Source: Patella vulgata
Lineage: Eukaryota; Mollusca; Gastropoda; Patellidae
DNA length: 64,000 nt
Reading direction: 5' to 3'
Assembly: GCF_932274485.2 (NCBI RefSeq)
Contig: NC_065882.2
Span: 40,394,593-40,458,592, forward strand
Positions within the stretch are counted from its first letter, which is position 1. Every line of letters begins with the position of its first letter. The notes under the pieces were generated by a model. That model was not told the DNA's origin. It was given only the letters and a program-made list of their open reading frames with translations, and made no database searches. The translations under genes and the position numbers were made by a program. This document shows, in pieces, positions 12,262 through 24,100 of the stretch.

Positions 12262-12866
12262 GTTATACCCCCACATTTTCATGTGGATGTATATTGTCGT
12301 CGCCCCTGTCTGTCCGGACGTCCACAATTGTTTGTGGACACTCTACAGGTCACAATTCTTATCCGATTTCAACGAAACTTGAAATATAGGTTTATCTCCT
12401 TAAGATCTCAATTCCTTTTGATATTGGCAAGTATCGGGCCGTAACTTCATAGATTATGGCCCCCGATTGTACAAAGAATCGCATTTTTAGCTTGTGGACA
12501 CTATAGAGGTCACAATTTTTATCCGATTTAAAAAAACGTTTGAAAATATCACCGTTACACCCTAAGGATTGTTGAGTTCGAATTTTGTAAAAACCGGACC
12601 AAAACTGACAGAAAAAATGGCCGCACTCGTACTCAAATAGCATAAAAATATAATAATATATCAAGCTTGTGGACTCTCTAGAGGTCACAATTTTCTTCTG
12701 ATTTTGATGAAACTTGAAATTTAAGTTTATAACCCAAAGATATCGGTTACTTTCGATATTCGCGCATATCAGACCATAACTTCCTGAATTGTACATAAAT
12801 CGCATTTTTAGCTTGTGGACAGACAGACCCATTTTAATAGTCCCCTGCTTTCTTCAAAAGGTAGGG
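12262..12866. mobile_element. HINE-A 5' part, abutting the reversed 5' end of family D
   Basis: From 12262 a HINE-A 5' end (ACCCCCACATTTTCATGTGG) and core units run to about 12815. There they join the inverted start of family D at about 12820-12866: GACAGACAGACCCATTTTAA and the AGGGGAC motif, as at 52962-53020 in reverse. The long minus-strand frame across this stretch is a repeat artefact. Confidence 0.5.
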
Positions 12867-12966
12867 GACAATAAGGGCTGGATTCACAAAACTATGGCAT
12901 ATTTGTGATGTCACTTTGTTATTTAAAGCGGATAAACACGAGTCACGAATCCTGCAATAAAAAAAA

Positions 12967-13165
12967 GAGAAATGGGGTTTAATGTCCACTCGAAACAAAC
13001 TAGATCATTTTGGGACTAACACATGGTTAAATTTTATTTCAATAATTCGCTTGCGTGTAGGGGTCCTTAGCAGTGGGAGGAAACTGGAGGACCCGGAGAA
13101 AACCCACGAGGTTGGACAGGCAACCCTACTCCTTGTCACAAAACCGGGGAAGCGAAACCACGCCA
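12967..13165 (-). mobile_element. SINE-2, minus orientation
   Basis: This is the reverse complement of the 11430 copy. The tail reads GAAATGGGGTTTAATGTCC and the core GGAGGAAACTGGAGGACC. The box-B-like end is near 13150. Confidence 0.6.
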
Positions 13166-13700
13166 GTAATTTGTATATATGGAAGAGGGGTTTTCATTTT
13201 GAGTAAATTTATGATTCCAAAATGATGAAATTTTAAAAGGTAGATAAATACTTAAATAGTAATATCTTTCAAGAATACTATAATTGTTTGCTTGATACTT
13301 TTGAAAAAAATAAACGTGCAATTAATTAATGTGTCAATCAATTTATTTCGGTATTTCGGCGGGGGGACATCATCCACACTGTTGGCTTGATATCTGATTT
13401 TAAAAAACGTTTGAATATATCACCGTAATGTTGGTTCGTGAAAATCGGGCCATTACTGCCAGAAAAACAGGCTGTTGCTAATACGCAAATAGTGTAAACA
13501 TCTGGTATATGATGGTAGTGGACCCTCTTCAGGGTATGAAATAAGCCTCGAATATGGTAACCTCAAAATAGGTTACGCTAATCTGACTGAAATTTGAAAT
13601 GGTAACCTATAGGTTACGATGCGTTAATTTGCTGACATACTGTTTACAGCTGAAGGCTTGAATTCGCCTAGGGTAGAAGTCGATTCAACACACCAATGCC

Positions 13701-14681
13701 TAAGGATGTAACGAGTCAAAAAAAATTGAACCGGTTAACCGATGGGCAAAAAACCGACCGTGACCGGTCAACCGATTCACTTTTTAGTTGCGGAGTTATT
13801 AATCGCCGGACCGTACGCAGGATTAAAGTTTACTTTTTCACACTGTTTAACTTCGTTTTGAATATAAGAAGAGTTTATTTATTGCAGCTTATTTTGTTTT
13901 TCATTCAAATTTCTCGGAAGGAAACATTGCGTCGTCTAACAGTCAAAAAGGTCATGGTCTCACGTGGTCGTCACTCGCCCAGTAGCACATGCCGTTGTGT
14001 GACAGATCGGAAAATTGATACAATATTATTAGTGTTCGACCCGTTATAAATATAGGAATATTCTATGGCCCCACCTACCTCCATCTCAATGTGCAATGTT
14101 ATAATGTAATCCATTAATAAAATATTTAATTCGACGTCTTTATTCGCGCGCACGGCATTACTTTCATTTTCATACGCATTTAATAGTCAACCTGTAGTCA
14201 AGATTACCCAGCCCGAAGATACAACGCAATAAGTCGCTCTTTTCTGGAGAGTCTTAGATCACGGTCAAAACATTATTATAACTTACATAATTTATATTTA
14301 TAAATATTGCCGTATTAAAAGCTAATACTATAAAATTTGTATGTTTACCACACGTGACTGAACATGTGACCCCATCGAGCCAATGAAATGACGAAAAGAT
14401 TATACCATTTGGCCACATGCCAGAGGGACGAAAGATACTTTGTTTACGGCATAATTTTTCTACTACGTTTTCGAGCAGCGAACACGACCGTTTTATTACC
14501 GGGAAATTTTTGTATCAACGTGTAATATGAACAAGAGAGCCTGGGCTAATGCTAGTTTACTACTAGGTCGATATACACTGACATTGTTATATAGAACGAA
14601 TAACGGTCACAGGAATATCGAACCGGTCTGGTTGCAGAACCGAACCGTAACCGGTCAACCGAGTAACCGTTTACATCCTTA
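13701..14681. mobile_element. Non-autonomous hAT (MITE, 981 bp) inside the hATC domain
   Basis: The inverted ends are TAAGGATGTAA and TTACATCCTTA. The element is flanked by a perfect 8 bp duplication CCAATGCC (13693-13700 and 14682-14689). Subterminal AACCGGTTAACCG-type repeats appear at both ends, common in hAT elements. Internal frames are short and unrecognised. Confidence 0.9.
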
Positions 14682-14689
14682 CCAATGCC

Positions 14690-16729
14690 CCATTCTACTG
14701 TAGTACTTGAAAGGGAAGTCACTAAGATCAATTCAATAATTAGAAGAGTATGGTTTAAATCTTCATTGTGATGTGCAAAGATCTTTTCCCAAGGCATTAG
14801 CGATGACTTTGTGATGAAATTTGGTTGAAACCAAATTCTTTAAGACTTTCCATTCCATCAAGGCAAGGTCTTTTGAATACTTGTGATATGACAAACTCTG
14901 CTGGAAATGCTCTCCAATCTGGATGATTTCTTCTTTACCATAATTTGGGTTGGATGTATCCCACTGACTGTGATCAACAATTTTAAAAGGCTTGAAATAT
15001 TCCATCTTCAAATGACTCCAGACGTTTAAACAAGTTAGCTGACAATGCTGGTATCAACTCTGTCTTGATTCTATTAACAACTTGTTTACCTCTGTTAACA
15101 TTCTTCAGTATGAATTCTTCCTGTACTACTGTGACATTATTCTCTAATTTTTTCTTCTGACTATCACTTAACATATTTTGTTCCTTGAACTTCAATGTCG
15201 CTGGTAAATTGGTTGACTCTGGTGTGATAATCACCCCCAAACCATCATCTGTTGGTCTTGATTCAAAAGGGAGTTTTTCTTCAAGCTCCATCAATGCATT
15301 TAACTGGTCTACTATTGACTGGATACCATAAATTATATCAGTAATTATGGGTGTGGAATTCTGTACCAAGTAAGATAAATGTGCTGTCTGCCGAAGAGCT
15401 AATCTATAAAGATGAATCGATGCAAGGTAACCATAATCTAACCACTGTCGTAAGTAGCCTTGTAACTTTGCCTTTTGTTCTGGTTTACAGATCTAGTTGT
15501 TTGAAGCCACCAAATTTTCAGCTAGCAAGCACAGTGGTAGAAAATTGACAATAAGAACTTTAATGGCCCTGTACTTGTGTGCAGTAAACCTTGTACCAGA
15601 TGACTTCGGAAATCACTGAACTACAACATTCAGCTTCTCAGCCATCAAAGTCAGTAGTCTCCAACACTTCCCACTGTGTTTAAAAAATAAATACAGATTC
15701 AGCATCATTTCATCTATCCTAGCAAAATCATTGACAGTTTGAAAAGCATCCTTGATGACCAGCTCAATACGATGAGCACTACAATGGATTATTAATAACC
15801 ATGGCTGACCTTCATTCTTCATTACTGTGAGTGCCCCAGATACAGAGCCCAAATTGACACTGGCGCCATCTGCACAAGATGAGACAAGACAATTCATGAA
15901 AAATTCTCCTTGGACACCATAACTGTAAAAGGCATCGTCGATACTATTTTTAATATGGGCGGCCTCGGCACCTCCAAAATGACTCATTTGTTTACATTTC
16001 AATAGTAATTCGGTTTGTTGCCCTTTTACAACAACTTTGGCATACACCAATTCTTTTTCATCACGTGTTTTCCTAGCCTCTGTTCCATCTTGTTGGCAGG
16101 AAAAGAAGTTTGTACATCTGAGGATATTGGATATATCTTCCATTAGGGCCTTAGCCAAGTAGTAAATAAATTCTCTGCAAGCCTTTTTGTTGTCTTTGCC
16201 AGTAAAAAACTTAACACCATTCTTTCTTTGGAGCTCTATTAAATATTTGAAGTCAGAAAGTGGTTTTTCCCTCATAACAAGAGACATGACAGTGTTAAAC
16301 AGGTGTAAGTAGTGGTCATGACAGTTTTGTGTTATCAGAAATGCTATACTTCTAAAACTACTAGGCTTCTCCTTAGGAGGATGAGTCTCAATACCTGTGA
16401 TTGCATCGACTGTGTCTTCAAGTTTAGATTTTTTTTTCGCCCAATCATGAAGCGATCCTGAGTGAACATGCCAGCTCACGTTACTTTTATGTACATATGT
16501 CACACCATCAACATATGCTGGTATTCCGTTCAACACCGTTCCAGAAATTCCTCGTCTTTTAGCTTCATTGCGTATTTGAGCAATATTATCTGTACATATT
16601 CGGCATTTCACTGCTGTAACCTTATTATTCTTGTCCAATTCATACGAAAAGTCAAGACGAAAAATCCCAAGAGCGAAATGTTTTTTCGTTCACTGTTTCT
16701 ACATGAGGTTTTTTCACGGGGGCGGCCAT
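14690..16729 (-). pseudogene. hAT transposase (ZNF862/KIAA1586-like), broken
   Basis: The frame starts near an ATG at 16729 (MAAPVKKPHVETVNEKTF). A zinc-finger-like segment follows, with CRIC near the N-terminus and a WHVHSGSLHDW histidine pair. A long central block, open for 341 codons (16638-15613), contains QQDGTEARKTRDEKELVY, then SSCADGASVNLG, then LIIHCSAHRIELVIKDAF; this is the RNase-H/hAT-C17orf113-like arrangement in hAT-derived proteins. Later blocks at 15369-14763 give NSTPIITDIIYGIQ and KFHHKVIAN. The end has the hATC dimerisation signature LLIIELILVTSLSSTTVEWG, which is cut by the 981 bp MITE at 13701-14681. Several frame breaks are present in addition to the insertion. It would have been the transposase acting on the ends at 13530 and 17080. 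Confidence 0.8.
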
Positions 16730-17041
16730 GTTCACTCAACATCTCGTACATTCACGAACAAAATGTTATTTAGATTTTTATAAGAAATATATGACGTGAA
16801 TCTCCAAACTTGTTACAAGAAAGCAAAAATAATCTTTTAGATATTTTTAATAATTGTAATATGTATTTAACGTGAGCGTGGGGGAAATATTTTGACAATT
16901 CTTCAGTTTATAAATTATAGTTCGACATTCGGCAAACCTCGGCTGATTACGGTACCCTACATCTCTGCTGAGGTTTGCCGATAGCTCGGTGGTCGAGAAC
17001 GGACGTCCGTTCGCGTGTTTCTGGGTCATGGTAACCGATGC

Positions 17042-17223
17042 GTAACCTGAACGACCATTCGCGTGTTATTTCGTACCCTGCTCTAGAGGTCACAATTTTG
17101 ATCGATTTTGAAGAAACTTGAAATACATGTTTGTAACCTGAATGACCATTCGCGTGTTATTTCGTACCCTGCTCTAGAGGTCACAATTTTGATCGATTTT
17201 GAAGAAACTTGAAATACATGTTT
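17042..17223 (+). repeat. 91 bp tandem duplication across the hAT/HINE junction
   Basis: Bases from 17042 (GTAACCTGAACGACC) repeat at 17133 (GTAACCTGAATGACC). Each copy contains the hAT terminus TTTCGTACCCTG plus CTCTAGAGGTCAC, so the transposon's right end appears twice. Confidence 0.85.
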
Positions 17224-17508
17224 ATAACCCTATCGATTTTGGCATGTATCGGACCGTAACTTCCTGAATTATGGCACTTGATTGTACAAAAACCATCACG
17301 TTTTTAGCTTGTGGTCCCTTTAGAGGTCAAAATTTTTATCCGATTGGAAAAAACGTTTGAATCACCGTTACATCCTAATGACGGACGAAATGACTGCCCC
17401 TCGTACGCAAATAGTGTAAATATATGGTATATAAAGGTTGTGGACCCTCTAGAAGTCACAATTTTGATCCGATTTTGATGAAACTTGAAATACATCTTTA
17501 TAACCCAA

Positions 17509-17850
17509 CGAAATGAAATGAAATGGGGTTTAGCGTCCTACTATTCTGCTCCTAAACTGGGCTAATGAAAACGGGAAATTTTGCCCGGGCAGCGGCGCTA
17601 CGGCCTACTCTTATATCGAATTCCAACTGCCAAGGGATCTTTTACGTGCACGCCAATATGTACACGGGACCTCGGTTTTTCGTCCCATCCAAACGACTAA
17701 ACAGCTGTCCTTGTCAGGCCCTCCGTCCTGCATCACTGACAAGGGGAAACCACGCCTGAAAATCTGGATGAACTTTCTCGGCCAATGCAGGGATCAAACA
17801 CCCGACCTCCAGGCTAGCAAGCCAGCGTCTTACCCACTTAGCCACGCGAT
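17509..17850 (-). mobile_element. SINE-1 (tRNA-derived), minus orientation, near full length
   Basis: Read on the minus strand it starts GATCGCGTGGCTAAGTGGG (box A-like TGGCTAAGTGG), followed by box B GTTCGATCCC as seen in the copy at 26741. The tail ends at CATTTCATTTC. It interrupts the HINE-A string 'AACCCAAAGATC' with a short possible CCCAA duplication. Confidence 0.75.
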
Positions 17851-18063
17851 CCCAAAGATCTTGGTTCCTGTTGATATTTGCGCATATCGGATTGTATCTT
17901 CCTCAATTATAACCCTTGATTGTACGAAAAAAGGCTTTTTGTTTAGCTTGTTCTCTATCCATTTCTTGCAAAATGTGGGCGTATCCTGCCTGGCAGCTGC
18001 TGGTTTACTATTTTATAAGCCGATTAGTACACATGCAAAGTTGATTATTTTGACATTTTGCAG

Positions 18064-18182
18064 GTCAAAACATTATGGAGAGATGGCTAAAGAATGTGCT
18101 GAAGCTTATTATTGTTATGGTCAGTCTTTACTAGATCTCGCCAGAATGGAAACAGGAGTGTTAGGAAATGCTTTGCAAGGAG
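18064..18182 (+). CDS. NASP: NASP exon (first visible): interrupted TPR
   Basis: The acceptor is TTTTGCAG before 18064 and the donor GTATTG follows 18182. It encodes [20 protein letters not shown] and continues through [18 protein letters not shown]. The frame enters from an unseen upstream exon and leaves with one base of a codon. The human counterpart reads [20 protein letters not shown], a close match. Confidence 0.93.
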
Positions 18183-21100
18183 GTATTGTTATAATCTTTT
18201 CACTGAGCGAGGTAGTTACTGAACTGAAAACTCTTGACGGTAAAGTTTGCCCCTTTTGAATCGAGAATGATAAAGATTTTTGAGGCTATCAATGATGGTG
18301 TATTCTGTTTTTCTGATCAAAGACTACATTGTACACTGAAAATAAGTCTTGTGCAAAAGTGAAAAGTCTTAAGTTTTGACATGCTTTTATTCAAATAGTT
18401 ATTCATTGTTTTAATTGGTTTTTGTTTTAATAATTACGTTGGATGATATTTATGGTCCCGTATTACTAGTTGATGTTGATGATGAAGATACTGCTGATGA
18501 GAAGGAAGAGAAAGGAAATGAACAGTTTGAAAATGCAAACAAACTACCAGGTAAAAAGCAGTTCTTTTACAATTTAGATCTCTGATTTTAATATATTTGG
18601 AAATAAAATTGGCCAACTGAAAGGAGAAGTCACTAAGCATTGACTTTATGTATTTATAATGAATTTGTAAATATTTTGTTAGATGTTATGAATATTGGTA
18701 TTTATCCAGTAGGCTACCTCAATTTTATAGCCTGATTGGATGGCTTGTAGACCCATCAAACTGAATGGTTTGTGCAGAGGTTCTATGTTACTGATTACAT
18801 TAATCTGAGCTATAACACTTGTTACTACTAAGAAATAGGAGTAATATAGAATAGAAGAATTAAAGTTACCCCTTATATTAGCAAGACAACCTTATACCAT
18901 ATGTTTAATATACATGTGGTATGTTTTAAAAGCAAATGAATTTTATCTAATGTACGTATGTAGGTGAAGAAAGAGATAAACTAAGAGATGAAGTATATGA
19001 TGCCATGGCTGGAGATGAAAAAAATACTGCAAAAGAAAGAGGGGAAAAGGATGCAAAAGTGGAAAAAACAGCAGAATCAAAAGATTTAAATAAAGATGAA
19101 ACAGATTCTAAAGAAAGTAGAGAAAAGGATGTGATGAATGAAACAGCAGATGAAAAAAAAAATGGAGAAAATGCAGATACGAAAGATAATGTTGAAATGA
19201 TGGATGTAAAAGAAAGCAACTGTGGGGAGGATAAGACCAAAGAAATGGATGTCGAAGAAATTGGTGATTTAGATAAAAAGAATGATGGCAAATCTACAAA
19301 ACAGGGAGAAGGTGATAATTCAAGAAAGACTGTTGCAGATAAAGATTCCATTAAAACTGAAGAAAAGGAGCAAAAAAAAATTATTAGTGAAGAGGGAGAC
19401 AAAATAAAAGATGTAAAACTATGTGATAAAACAAAGACTGAAGCCAGCTGTAAAGAAAACATTGAAGATAAAGGTTAATTATATTGACAAGAAATTATTA
19501 TAACTAACTGCATGGTGTTTTTGTTTAAAGAAAATTTGTTTATGGTTTTCAGTTCAATTAACTGAATAACAAAAACCTTAGTACTTGGCTAATGACATGT
19601 AATATGAATGACATTGACAGAGCAGTGCATTTTGTGGTGTAAGGAGAGACATAGGGTTGGCTCCCTTTATATATCTAAAAATAATACTGTTTAGGCAAAA
19701 CAAATAAAACTAGTAGTACTGTGATGCCAATAAATCCAGCAATATCGGTTCCATTTATACAACCAAGTCCTGACATCACTTCCGTTATCCACAAAATATT
19801 TTAAAAAGATACATTAGTTAAGAGTTTAATAAAGAGTTGGCCATTCTTGCTATAATAATTCAAAAACAGATGATAAAAAAAAAAAATGAAAATTGAAAAG
19901 TTAATTCCAATTACTTCATTCTGAACCAAATTATCGCTGTTTGTAGTTTTGACTCGATGTATGCATAGAGGTAAACAGGGCACTGGTATATTTGCGACTT
20001 AGCCTCTCTTTCCCATTTTCAAATTAAATTTTTAAATGGAGAACCGTTCTAATCTATTTAAAATCTCGAGTATCTGATGCCATCGAGGGTTGATTATGGT
20101 CTTGTTTTGTTAATAAATGTCTAATTATAGTTAATATAACATTTCAGGACTAAAGAAAGACCTGCAATTGGCAGATTTAGCTCTTGTATAATGTATGTTT
20201 AAATTGAATTACAGAAGTAACCACTTCGATTGTCCTTTGCATGACAGAAAATTGATTAAAATTAGAACATAATTAACCCTTTATAAAGCCTTTTTATACG
20301 CCCACATTGAAATGTGGTCGTATATTGTCGTCGCCCCCGTCCGTTAATATCCGATTGACTTTAAATTTATATACAGTGTTTAAGGCCGTGAGACGAAAAA
20401 GCCTATTGATTTTCAGTGATTTCTGATAATTACTGCCAAAGTTATGGCCCTTGATCACTTCAAAAAATCTTGTGGACGCTCTAGAGGCCAAATTTAATAT
20501 CCGATTGACTTTAAATTTATACCCAGTGTTTAAGGTCATGAGACGAAGAAGCCTATTGATTTTCAGCGATTTCCGATAATTACTGCCAGAGTTATGGCCC
20601 TTGATCACTTCAAAAAATCTTGTGGACGCTCTAGAGGCGAAAGTTAATATCCGATTGACTTTAAATTTATACACAGCGTTAAAGGTCATGAGACGAAGAA
20701 GCCTATTGATTTTCAGCGATTTCAGATAAATACTGCCAGAGTTATGGCCCTTGATCACTTCAAAAAATCTTGTGGACGCTCTAGAGGCCAAAGTTAATAT
20801 CCGATTGACTTTAAATTTATACCCAGTGTTTAAGGTCATGAGACAAAGAAGCCTATTGATTTTCAGCGATTTCCGATAATTATTGCCAGAGTTATGGCCC
20901 TTGATCACTTCAAAAAAATCTTGTGGACGCTCTAGAGGCCAAAGTTAATATCCGATTGACTTTAAATTTATACCCAGTGTTTAAGGTCATGAGACGAAGA
21001 AGCCTATTGATTTTCAGCGATTTCCGATAATTATTGCCAGAGTTATGGCCCTTGATCACTTCAAAAAAATCTTGTGGACGCTCTAGAGGCGAAAGTTAAT

Positions 21101-24100
21101 ATCCGATTGACTTTAAATTTATACACAGTGTTTAAGGTCATGAGACGAAGAAGTCTATTGATTTTCAGCGATTTCTGATAATTACTGCCAGAGTTATGGC
21201 CCTTGATCACTTCAAAAAAATCTTGTGGACTCTCTTGAGGCCAAATTATTATATCCTATTGACTTTAAATTTATACACAGTGCTTAAGGTCATGAGACGA
21301 AGAATCCTATTGATTTTCAGCAATTTACGATAATTACTGCCAGAGTTATGGCCCTTGATCACTTTGAAAAATCTTGTGGACGCTCTAGAGGCAAAAGTTA
21401 ATATCCGATTGACTTTAAATTTATTGATCACTTCAAAAAACCTTGTGGATGCTCTAAAGGCTCAAGTTAATATCTGATTGACTTTAAATTTATACACAGT
21501 GTTTGAGGTCACGAGGCGAAGAACCCTATTGATTTTCAAAGATTTCTGATAATTACTGCCAAAGTTATGGCCCTTGATCACTTTGAAAAATCTTGTGGAC
21601 GCTCTAGAGGCCAAAGTTAATATCTGATTGACTTCAGATTGATACACAGAGTTTAAGATCTTGAGACGAACAAGTATATTGATTTTCAATGAATTTTTAT
21701 GACTTGAAACAGCTAAATCCATGATACAGTATTAAAAGTTTTCTATACAAAACGTTAGCATGGGGAAGAACTTTATAAAAACCAAAATAAATTATAATGG
21801 TTTTCTGAGTTGTTGCTCTTAATCAGATTTTAGTGTATTATAAATGTTTCATTACCGAAAAAAGTAAAAATATGCGACAACTCTTGTTGACTACCCGGAC
21901 GATTTAGCTGCTGTGGGCGTATGTTTCGTTGCCTGGCAACCTATCTTTAAATTGGGAAAAATCTTAAAAAGTGATCCTGACAAAATTGGTTATTTCTCGA
22001 CAAGGGCAGATGCTAGAAACACTTTTTTGATATCTATATGATTGTATTGATTCATACTGTTTGTCCATTGAAATCAAATATCATAATTTTATACAAGTAA
22101 TGAATATCACTTACTTCAAACAAATATTTGTTTTGGAGGCTAAAAATACAGTTTTTGCCAAAATGTCATTACTTCTGGTGATAATGAAAATGTTAAATTA
22201 GTTTTATGAAATTATAATTGTCATAGGGCTTCACATGGGGAAAATTTTATGAAGATCGAATTATAATTGACACTTTTATGAACCAAAACCCCTGAAAAGT
22301 GACTTTTAGAAAATCGTCTATTTCTACGCAAATGAATAAGTTAGAAACCATATTGTGATATCTATATGACCGCATGAGTTCATTCTATTTGTTTTTGGAA
22401 TCAAATATCTTAATTATAAACAAATAACAAATGCGTCTCAGTTGAATAAAAATGCCCATTTTGTTCAATTGATGCCAATTCCGGTGGCAGTGAAAATGTT
22501 AAATTGGTTTGACCTAGTCATGGGAATCAAATGGTGATAAACAAAAATGAAAATCCAGTAATAATTGAATCTTTTACGGGCAAAATAATGTGGAAAGTGA
22601 CTCGTGCAAAATTGTCTTTTTCTCGGCAACTGCTCATATTACAAAACAATTTTGACATAATATTGTCATATGCATTAAAGCTTCAAGTTTTTATAAGCCC
22701 ACATTTTCATGTGGAGGTATATTATTGTCGTCGCGCATCCGTCCACAATTTGTTTGTGGACACTCTACAGGTCACAATTTTTATTTGATTTTGACGAAAC
22801 TTAAAATATAGGTCTACATGTATCTCTCAAAGATCTCGGTTCCTTTCAATATTATTGTAATGGGCCATAACTTCATAGATTATGGCACCTGATTGTATGA
22901 AAAATCACGTTTTTAGCTTGTTGACACTCTAGAGGTCACAATTTTCATCTGATTTTGATGAAACTTGAAATGCATGTTTATAACCCAAAGATCTTGGTTC
23001 CTTTCGATATTTGCGGATATCAGAATGTAACTTCCTGAATTATGGCCTCTGATTGTTTGAAAAATTGCGTTTTTAGGTTGTTCCTCTGGAGGTCACAATT
23101 ATTATCCGATTTAAACAAATGTTTGAATATATAATCGTTAAACTGTAATGACGCTTGAGTTCGAATTTTGTGAAAATCATACCAAAACTGCCGGACAAAA
23201 TGGACGCCCCTCATGCGCAAGTAATGTAAAAAAAAAAAGGTACATCAAGGTTGTGGAGCCTCTAGAGGTCATAATTTTGATCAGACTTGAAATACATTTT
23301 TATAACCCAAAGGTCTTGGTTCCTTTTGATATTCCCGCATATCAGATTGTAACTTGCTGAATTATGGCCCTTAACTGTCTGAAAAATCACTTTTTTAGCT
23401 TGTGGTCCCTCTAGAGATCACAATTTTTATCCGCTTTAACAAAATCGTTTGAATATATCACCGTTACTCGTGAATTTGAATTTCGTGAACATCGGACCAA
23501 AACTTCTGTACAAAATGGCCACCCCTTGTACGTAAATAGTGTATATTAATATGGTATACCAAGGTTGTGGACCCTCCAGAGGTCACATTTTTGATCCAAT
23601 TTTGATGAAATTTGAAATACGTGTTTATAACCCAGTGCCATTGGTCTGCTGTCCATCCGTCGTCCACACCCGATTGTTTTAAAATTGATATACGTAATTT
23701 ACATTAGTGAGATGAAGAAGCCTTTTTATACGCCCACATTTTCATGTGGACACTGTAGAGGTCACAATTTTTATCCGATTTGGTTTAAACTTGAAATGTA
23801 TGCTTATAACCCAAAGATCTCGGTTCCTTTCGATAATGGCGCTTATCGGACCGTAACTTCCTGAATTATGGCCCCTTATTGTACGAAAAATCGCGTTTTT
23901 AGCTTGTGGACCCTATAGAGGTCAAAATTTTTATCCGATTTAAAAAAACGTATTATTATATCACCGTTACACCCTAAGGAAGGCTGAGGTCAAATTTCGT
24001 GAAAATCGGCGCAAAACTGACAGACAAAATGGCTGCCCTTCGTTCTCAAATAGCGTAAAAATATGGTATATCAAGGTTGTGGACTTTATAGAGGTCACAA

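Larger units (their letters stand above)
11296..13283. repeat. Inverted repeat pair of about 430 bp arms, each with a SINE-2 copy
   Basis: Bases 11296-11742 are the reverse complement, with modest divergence, of about 12862-13283. Shared blocks include 'GATATCACATGG', 'GGAATCATAAATTTACTCA' and 'GTGAATCCAGCCCTTATTGTC'. Each arm contains a SINE-2 body (11430-11640 in + orientation; 12967-13165 in - orientation). The loop holds 11743-12260 and a HINE-A 5' portion. Confidence 0.7.
13530..17080 (-). mobile_element. hAT transposon, full-length but decayed
   Basis: The left end CAGGGTATGAAATAAG matches the reverse complement of the right end, CAGGGTACGAAATAAC. The right flank CTCTAGAG (17081-17088) fits the favoured hAT 8 bp target. 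The left flank keeps only CTCT before a small change. Target core units normally read GACCCTCTAGAGGTCAC, so the host sequence explains both sides. The minus-strand transposase lies at 14690-16729. Subterminal GTAACCTATAGGTTAC at about 13603 is a perfect 16 bp palindrome. Confidence 0.8.
13376..18004 (+). mobile_element. HINE-A element carrying nested hAT, MITE and SINE insertions
   Basis: HINE-A core occupies 13376-13529, is cut by a hAT element (13530-17080), and resumes at 17081. It is interrupted again by a SINE (17509-17850) and finishes at 18004 with GTGGGCGTATCCTGCCTGG and GCAGCTGCTGGT. The 5' end is missing. NASP exon sequence starts 60 bp further on. Confidence 0.7.

Noticed and set aside
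1-18063. The missing first NASP exon
   Set aside because: I looked for a frame encoding the first TPR helix upstream of 18064 on the + strand and found none, so it probably lies before the window.
19005-19478. 157-codon acidic frame as a separate gene starting at its own ATG
   Set aside because: It is the inner part of a NASP exon (18964-19473) that continues in phase on both sides. The minus-strand serine-rich frame over it is a shadow.
20294-20908. Long minus-strand frames with a 50-residue repeat (also 32695-33330 and 56271-56912)
   Set aside because: The HINE-B core unit is 150 bp, a multiple of three, so one frame stays open by chance. There is no start context, and the same sequence occurs in all B copies with random frame breaks.
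20291-21947. CRISPR-like array because of regular repeats
   Set aside because: Units are contiguous 150 bp tandem repeats without spacers, in an animal genome with introns.
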